In this document: piece by piece, positions 59,117 through 64,000 of the stretch
How the letters are laid out: the number at the start of each line of letters is the position of its first letter
How positions within the stretch are numbered: the first letter of the stretch is position 1
Source: Adiantum capillus-veneris
Lineage: Eukaryota; Streptophyta; Polypodiopsida; Polypodiales; Pteridaceae
Length of the DNA: 64,000 nt
Direction: 5' to 3'
NCBI GenBank assembly: GCA_014529385.2
Contig: CM043968.1
Span: 3,243,501 to 3,307,500 of the forward strand
Program-made: the position numbers and the translations under genes
The notes under the pieces: model-generated
What the model was told of the DNA's origin: nothing
Database searches by the model: none
Seen by the model: only the letters and a program-made list of their open reading frames with translations

Positions 59117-59854
59117 ATGCTGTCTAAAAGAGTTGAACATGGAAGAAGACTGACCACGAGATTCATGGATGAGCAAGACTGTGTCAGTATCATACCTCCG
59201 AAGTCAAAGAGAGGATCTGATTCTGCAAATAAGACGATGCAGACCTGGACTAAAAGAAAGCTGAGAAACTTGAAGATTCACAGTATTTGGTTCAATCCAG
59301 GTGACATCAATTAGAACAAGCAAAGAGGCGCTCCCGCTTGAATGGATTTCAGAGGAAGGATATGAACAATGACATGAATCACACTGAGAATAGTAAAGGC
59401 AACAGACGAAGCTGCAGATCAGCACCCAAGAAATCGGAAAAGAAGCATGATGCGGACACAATTACTGAAACAGACAATAACGGTAAGTGGGATGCAGATA
59501 TGAACCATTACAATAAGCATTGGACTAGAGAACAAAAGTCAGCTTTGAAGGACAAAGCCAGACACGGACCATTACAATAAGCGTTGACCAAAGAAGAAAA
59601 GTAAGCTTCGAAGGACAAAGCCAGACACCATGGGCGGTCAACTGATTTGAAAATAGCTTTCCAGTCCTTAAAGATGGCATAAAAGATAAGCTTGACGTTC
59701 ATATCTAGACGTTTGAGTAGTATGTTGAGCTGAAGCATATTGATGAAGATGAGTGGGAGAATACTTCTCACAAACCTTGAAGGATACAACACGAAAGTGG
59801 TATTACCATCATCCGGCATGACAGCTCAGAACCTACGGCAAGCTCATCAAAGCC
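59117..59854 (+). pseudogene. Gypsy gag, N-terminal half
   Basis: ATG at 59117 (MLSKRVEHGRRLTTRFMDEQ), charged leader to 59630. The capsid start at about 59650-59850 (FPVLKDGIKDKLDVHI, then YVELKHIDEDEW) corresponds to IYFPVFKGGKKDD..YAELKNIDEDDW of the minus element (10150-10040). A 60-bp block with GACCATTACAATAAGC and AAGTCAGCTTTGAAGGACAA-type words is duplicated at about 59500-59630. Truncated at 59854 by the LINE tail. Confidence 0.7.
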
Positions 59855-61850
59855 TTTTTTTTCCGAGAAAAAGATCCCTCCATTAGTTAATAAAACTGCC
59901 CATAGGGCTACGACCACCTCTACTAGAAAGGGCTACACCAGAAACATGGGGAGACTCTCCCAATGAAAAAAAAAAAGTATGTACAATGAGGGCTAGATCA
60001 CGGGATGGGAGGAGGAAATAGCCATACTGCCAATATGCCAGCTAGGCATACACTTGGCCATGGTGAAGAAAGGCCATGGGCACCAAAGTTGCAAAAAAGC
60101 CTCTTGGCGCTCCCACATGCGGTTGGAGCTATCCTGAAGTCTCTCAAACTGACCCCTAAGTGTATGAATCAACTCCACCCAAAAGTCAAAATAGTCTCTG
60201 CCCGTGGGACATGACGAGCCTAAGAGATGCAAAAGCAGTGGGCCCACTAGATGAACTAGAGTGTCAGGCCGTAAACGAGCTCCCAACACCACTCTTTATT
60301 ACTGCACCACTCCTGGGGGGTGAGCTTTGTAGCAAGTTGGAGTGTAGGTCAACTTCCTTGAATCACTATCATCGTGCTGGTGGAAGCCAACTCAAAATGG
60401 AGCCAGGGCCTGTGAGAGTGGACCAGGATGCCGCGCTTCACGTGTACTGTCGAGTTGTGGAAAGGGCTGGCATCAACTGAAGAACCCGAAGCCAAACCTG
60501 TTGTGCCATGGGGCAACCCACAAATAGTGACGTTGACTCTCCAAAGGATGGCCGCAAGCTCCACATGTTGCCGAGAAGCACTGTGTACTAGCCAACTCCC
60601 AACTGTTGTAGCTTTGTGTGCAATTAGCCACTAAAACATAGTAGCTCTCCTCGGTTGTTTGCTATACCACAACCGCTCCCAGAAACCTGGGAAGAACTCG
60701 GATGTGAGACCCTCCTCTTGCCAGTGTAGTGATGTAACAGGGCGAGCCTCTCTTCGTGATGCCAGTATGTGATGCCCCAAATGAGCTATATATTGGAAAA
60801 AGAGCGTCCCTAGGTGATCGGCTGAGGAGAAAGGATCCCACCAAAACCACTCTTCCAGGTCCCACTACACTCGTGTCAGAGGGCAGCTCTCCCAGGCCCA
60901 AAGTTGCCAGTGTGCTGTTTCAAGATCTCTTGGGTCAGGATCTATGAAACAAGTCCTCCCACAGATGCCCACGACTTGGATCCTCTAAAAACAATATTGT
61001 GCAACCTTTGGAGCCTCTACTGCAACTCTGTGAAGGCAACCCTCTCCCCGAACCTCAAAGAACATGTAACTCCAAGCAAGCTAGAACTACAATGAGGACC
61101 TCTAGTCGCGTGAAGGCCCCCATCCATCTGGGAGTTGCTGCCTCTAGAGGGGTAAGAGACTCAGTTGGTAAAGCCTCTGTAATATCCTGACACATGCTCT
61201 GCACCCCCCTCATGCCTCGTAATTGTATGCTTTGAACCCTCTAGGGCAAGCTTGAAAACTGAAGACAATCGACGAGACTGCGAGTTGGACTCTCTACCAT
61301 GGGAGCTCAAGAGACGTGAGGCCTGCTACCAACCAGGTGGCCTCTCTGTGTGCTAACTATGGGGTTCCAAACAAGAGGCTGCCTCAAGCGCTCTTGCGTG
61401 CAAGTGGGCTAAAGCTGCTCCAAGCCACTCCTCAGCTTCTCTGAGGACCTAAGCATGCTCGCAACAAATCGGTCCTCCAATCTCCTGCTCAGACCAACTC
61501 TGCATATCTCTGTAAAAATCTACCTGGAGGCCGGGCTCGAAGGGCCGCCTACATGAGGGACTTGAGCTCGAATCCGGTGAAGCAATAGCTCCTTCTAGGG
61601 CTCCTCCCCTGGAAGCAGTCCTTTGACCACAAGATTCTCAAGGAGGGCTCTACTCTGCTGTGTTGGGTCGATGATCCCCAGTCCCCTGTAAAAACATGGT
61701 AGGGTGATGATCTGCCAAGCCACTTTGGCCCGGGCTAGCTGGGTGTCATGCACTGACCACAGAAAATTCCTGATTAGCCTCTCCAACTAGCTGATGCAGG
61801 AGCTTGAGAAGATCCAGCAGGACGTGATGTACCACATTTGTCCTCCCCTC
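59855..61850 (-). pseudogene. 5'-truncated L1-type LINE, minus strand
   Basis: The 3' end is at 59863 with an A8 tail (T8 at 59855-59862). The 3' UTR (GCCCTATGGGCAGTTTTATT on the minus strand) matches 48243-48440. The coding part ends with YITSCWIFSSSCIS, ERLIRNFLWSVHDTQLARAK, VAWQIITLPCFYRGLGIIDP and QQSRALLENLVVKGLLPGEE (61850-61595). This is the RT thumb and post-RT region of plant L1 ORF2. It starts abruptly at about 61850 inside another element's gag, as expected for 5' truncation. Confidence 0.8.
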
Positions 61851-62365
61851 TTGTATTCTCTAGGAAAATAGCTATAGATTTCGTCGGAAGAAGAGGAAGG
61901 TGAAGAAGAAGGAGAAGAGGGTGACCTCTTTCTTACCCTTTTCTTCCTTTGTTTCCTCTCTTTCCTTTCGAAGTGACGAGGAGAAGGACTGTGGGTTGAC
62001 CGTTTCCTCTTGGGAGGAGTTGGCGATCGTCTAGACCGCTGCCTTGGTGGAGCCACATATTCAGAGGAACTTAGAGATTCGCTTCTTTCTCGTTCTTTGG
62101 ATTTCTCCTCTCTTATGGGAGAGAGTTTTCTTTTGGGGGTCTCATCAAGAGGCCTCCTAAGCTCTCTCTCCTCTTGGAGATGAAGGGAAATCCCATAAGC
62201 ACGAAGTTGTTGAGTAAATTCGGCTTGCAAAGCAGGGTTGCCCATAGCTTGCTATAACCTAGTAACAAGATAATTGACAAACATGGGGGCATCACCATTA
62301 GCACCTTCATGTGCAAAATCAAAATTATCAATATTCATTCTACTCTCTTGGTTATTGTCAACCAT
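61851..62365 (-). pseudogene. LTR-retrotransposon gag with RS-like region, minus strand
   Basis: Start codon near 62364 (MVDNNQESRMNIDNFDF), one in-frame stop, then MGNPALQAEFTQQLRAYGIS. A charged segment (EERELRRPLDETPKRKLSPI) and an arginine/serine/proline-rich stretch end DEIYSYFPREYKRGG. It sits just inside a PBS and LTR, so I call it gag, though no capsid or zinc knuckle is left. Interrupted by the LINE at about 61850. Confidence 0.55.
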
Positions 62366-62396
62366 GCTAATTATACTAATGCATAGAATCACTTTG

Positions 62397-62408
62397 TGCT
62401 TTGATACC
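62397..62408 (-). other. Primer-binding site, minus strand
   Basis: GGGTATCAAAGC on the minus strand, two differences from TGGTATCAGAGC, about 33 bases upstream of the gag ATG. Confidence 0.6.
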
Positions 62409-62409
62409 C

Positions 62410-62990
62410 TCAAAACCTTAGTCGCTACTCTTCTTTACCTTTAAAAATTAGCTCTCAAGTAGCCACACCTGTGGTTTAGACACTGTTGATTGCAAAGACT
62501 AGTGGAGACGTTCTAACATTGCTCAGCTAATTATGGTTCCTGTTGAGCTTGCTCGTAGCTCAATAATGGTTAAGCCAAAGGCAAGCCCTGAGAGGCTCCA
62601 TTATTAAGACTATAGTTCCCAATGGTGTACGTCGAACTAAGTTCTTCTCAACCAAGATACTAGATCCTTGTCTCACTTACCCTATTGCAATAAACAAGCC
62701 CAACCTTTCATGAACAACTTAAGGACCTCTCTTCTTAAACAAGAAAAGAGAAATATGAACTTTGAGAATAGCGGAATTAGGAGAATTAGAGAGAGAAATT
62801 TTGTGAGACTACTTTGAGAACATAGAGTGTCAACTTATTTAATGGTAGCTATTTAACCATAATACTTAATTAACTTGGCATGAACAATACTTTTGCAAGA
62901 GAGAGAGTTTAGAGAACTTGACAATAGTTGAGGACCGGATTTATGTGGAGCCGGTCCCCCCTCCATTAGGCTTTTGTGTTATAGATTCTT
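62410..62990 (-). repeat. Probable 5' LTR, minus strand
   Basis: Non-coding sequence upstream of the PBS with the usual length and a TCTCTCTC/AATT pyrimidine-rich part. The distal limit is a guess from a TG-type start near 62990; no second copy is available in the window to confirm it. Confidence 0.45.
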
Positions 62991-63767
62991 CCATCAAGGG
63001 AGAATTTTTGTGTTCCTTGTGACCTAGGTGATGCAATGAAGATTGAAAACTTCATGCATCACGAGCATAACATAGATTTTGTAAAAAGCATTAACCATCC
63101 CCAGTCTCAGTCCCAAGGCCTCAAACACCTTCAAAGGTGGAGAGAGCTAGCGGGGAATGAGGGTAGGGAAGAGGAAGTAGAAACATTCTTAAGAGAAAGG
63201 AATAGTTCCTCACTTATCATTACTCTTCTTGCTTAGAATACATAATACCATAGTAATGAAGATGGAGAAGATGGCAAGCTTAAGCATTGGAGCATGGCTC
63301 TTGGTTGGATTTGCATTCTACAACCAAGAGTGTTGGTGTAGGCTCTCAACTTTTCTACAAGCTTAAAGAAAAAGATGGAGCTCTTGCACTTTGCAACTCA
63401 CACAATGAGAGAGAGAGAGAGTGTGTGTGTGTGTGTGTGGGAGAGTATACCCCCCAAGCTAGCCTGAGTTAGGTCTTCGAGCGAGCTCAACAGAGCGAGC
63501 TTTGGAGCGAGCTTTTTTTTTTGTTTTGGAGTGCCGCCCTCTCTACCTCCCCTTCCTCCTCTTGCCGCCCATGTGCTTCCTCCTCTTCCCTTCCTCCTCC
63601 TCCACAGCCTCCTCCAAAATCTTTCCTCTCCTCCACCTCCTCTCTCCATCGACTCCTCTAACCACCTTCCCTTCCTCTAGCTCCTCCTCTAGAAACCACC
63701 ATCCCTTCCCTAAAGTCATCCTATCTCCTACTCCCTTCTTCCTCTCTCTTTTCTTAGTCGCTCTATA

Positions 63768-63770
<3 letters not shown>
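62991..63770. other. Spacer with mixed simple sequence
   Basis: No gene recognised. (GA)n-(GT)n at 63409-63440. 63530-63770 is strongly pyrimidine-rich (CTC, TCC), giving serine/proline frames on plus and glycine/arginine frames on minus that I do not consider coding. Confidence 0.5.
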
Positions 63771-63821
<51 letters not shown>

Positions 63822-63881
63822 TTGTCTTCCCTCTGTGTGTGTGTCTCTCTCTCTCATTGTCTCCCCCCCCCCCGCTCCCCT

Positions 63882-63917
<36 letters not shown>
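63771..63917 (+). repeat. CT microsatellites at the window end
   Basis: (CT)24 at 63771-63818, a short GT tract, C-rich run near 63866-63876, and (CT)n at 63885-63917. An AC tract follows near 63955-63975. Confidence 0.95.
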
Positions 63918-63919
<2 letters not shown>

Positions 63920-64000
63920 TCCCTCCCTTCCTAGAGCGAGCTTGACCCCTCTCGACACACACACATACACACACTAGGACAAGAGGGAAGGGTGGCAAGG

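Overview
The window is nuclear DNA of a land plant, and almost all of it is transposable-element wreckage. I see no intact host gene, no rRNA or tRNA gene and no CRISPR array. The plant assignment rests on Ty1/copia and Ty3/gypsy elements with primer-binding sites of the initiator tRNA-Met type (TGGTATCAGAGC), two kinds of non-LTR retrotransposon, long CT/GA, GT/AC and T/G tracts, and one decayed host-gene fragment resembling plant NBP35. The mix, including a non-LTR element whose endonuclease carries a DFNART block, feels more like a fern, lycophyte or other non-flowering plant than a typical angiosperm. That is only an inference.

Layout. 1-3055: no recognisable gene, one 63-bp tandem repeat. 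3060-6830: two inverted copies of a gag-only LTR element around one LTR. 6871-11498: the best-preserved element, a minus-strand Ty3/gypsy with RT, protease, gag, PBS and 5' LTR. 11499-13411: spacer with a 75-bp tandem repeat. 13412-27539: a tandem duplication of a roughly 6.15-kb unit. Each unit starts with a 315-bp inverted-repeat element that encloses a copia gag fragment, followed by microsatellites, a gypsy-type LTR and a copia pol relic. The second unit also carries a complete 1.77-kb non-autonomous LTR element with a 5-bp target-site duplication, and the first unit preserves the empty site.

27540-33280: gypsy pieces in both orientations, including two related LTRs lying head to head near 31228 and a separate integrase relic. 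33281-39066: mostly unassignable. 39570-43790: a decayed two-ORF non-LTR element on the plus strand. 43791-48231: a relative of the non-autonomous LTR element and a minus-strand gag-only element with its 5' LTR. 48232-54930: a minus-strand L1-type LINE whose ORF2 is internally repeated head to tail.

55030-58345: a large imperfect inverted repeat (arms about 1.4-1.5 kb) whose loop holds an antisense NBP35-like pseudogene. 58376-64000: an exon-like ORF, a gypsy LTR with gag, a 5'-truncated LINE, another gag with PBS and LTR, then CT-rich simple sequence.

How it fits together: the elements are nested, inverted and recombined, and mostly inactivated by stops, frameshifts and G-to-A type changes. 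The catalytic aspartates of three unrelated reverse transcriptases have become asparagine. The most informative structures are the tandem duplication with its time-ordered insertion, the inverted repeat with the captured NBP35 fragment, and the small inverted-repeat element that carries retrotransposon gag sequence.
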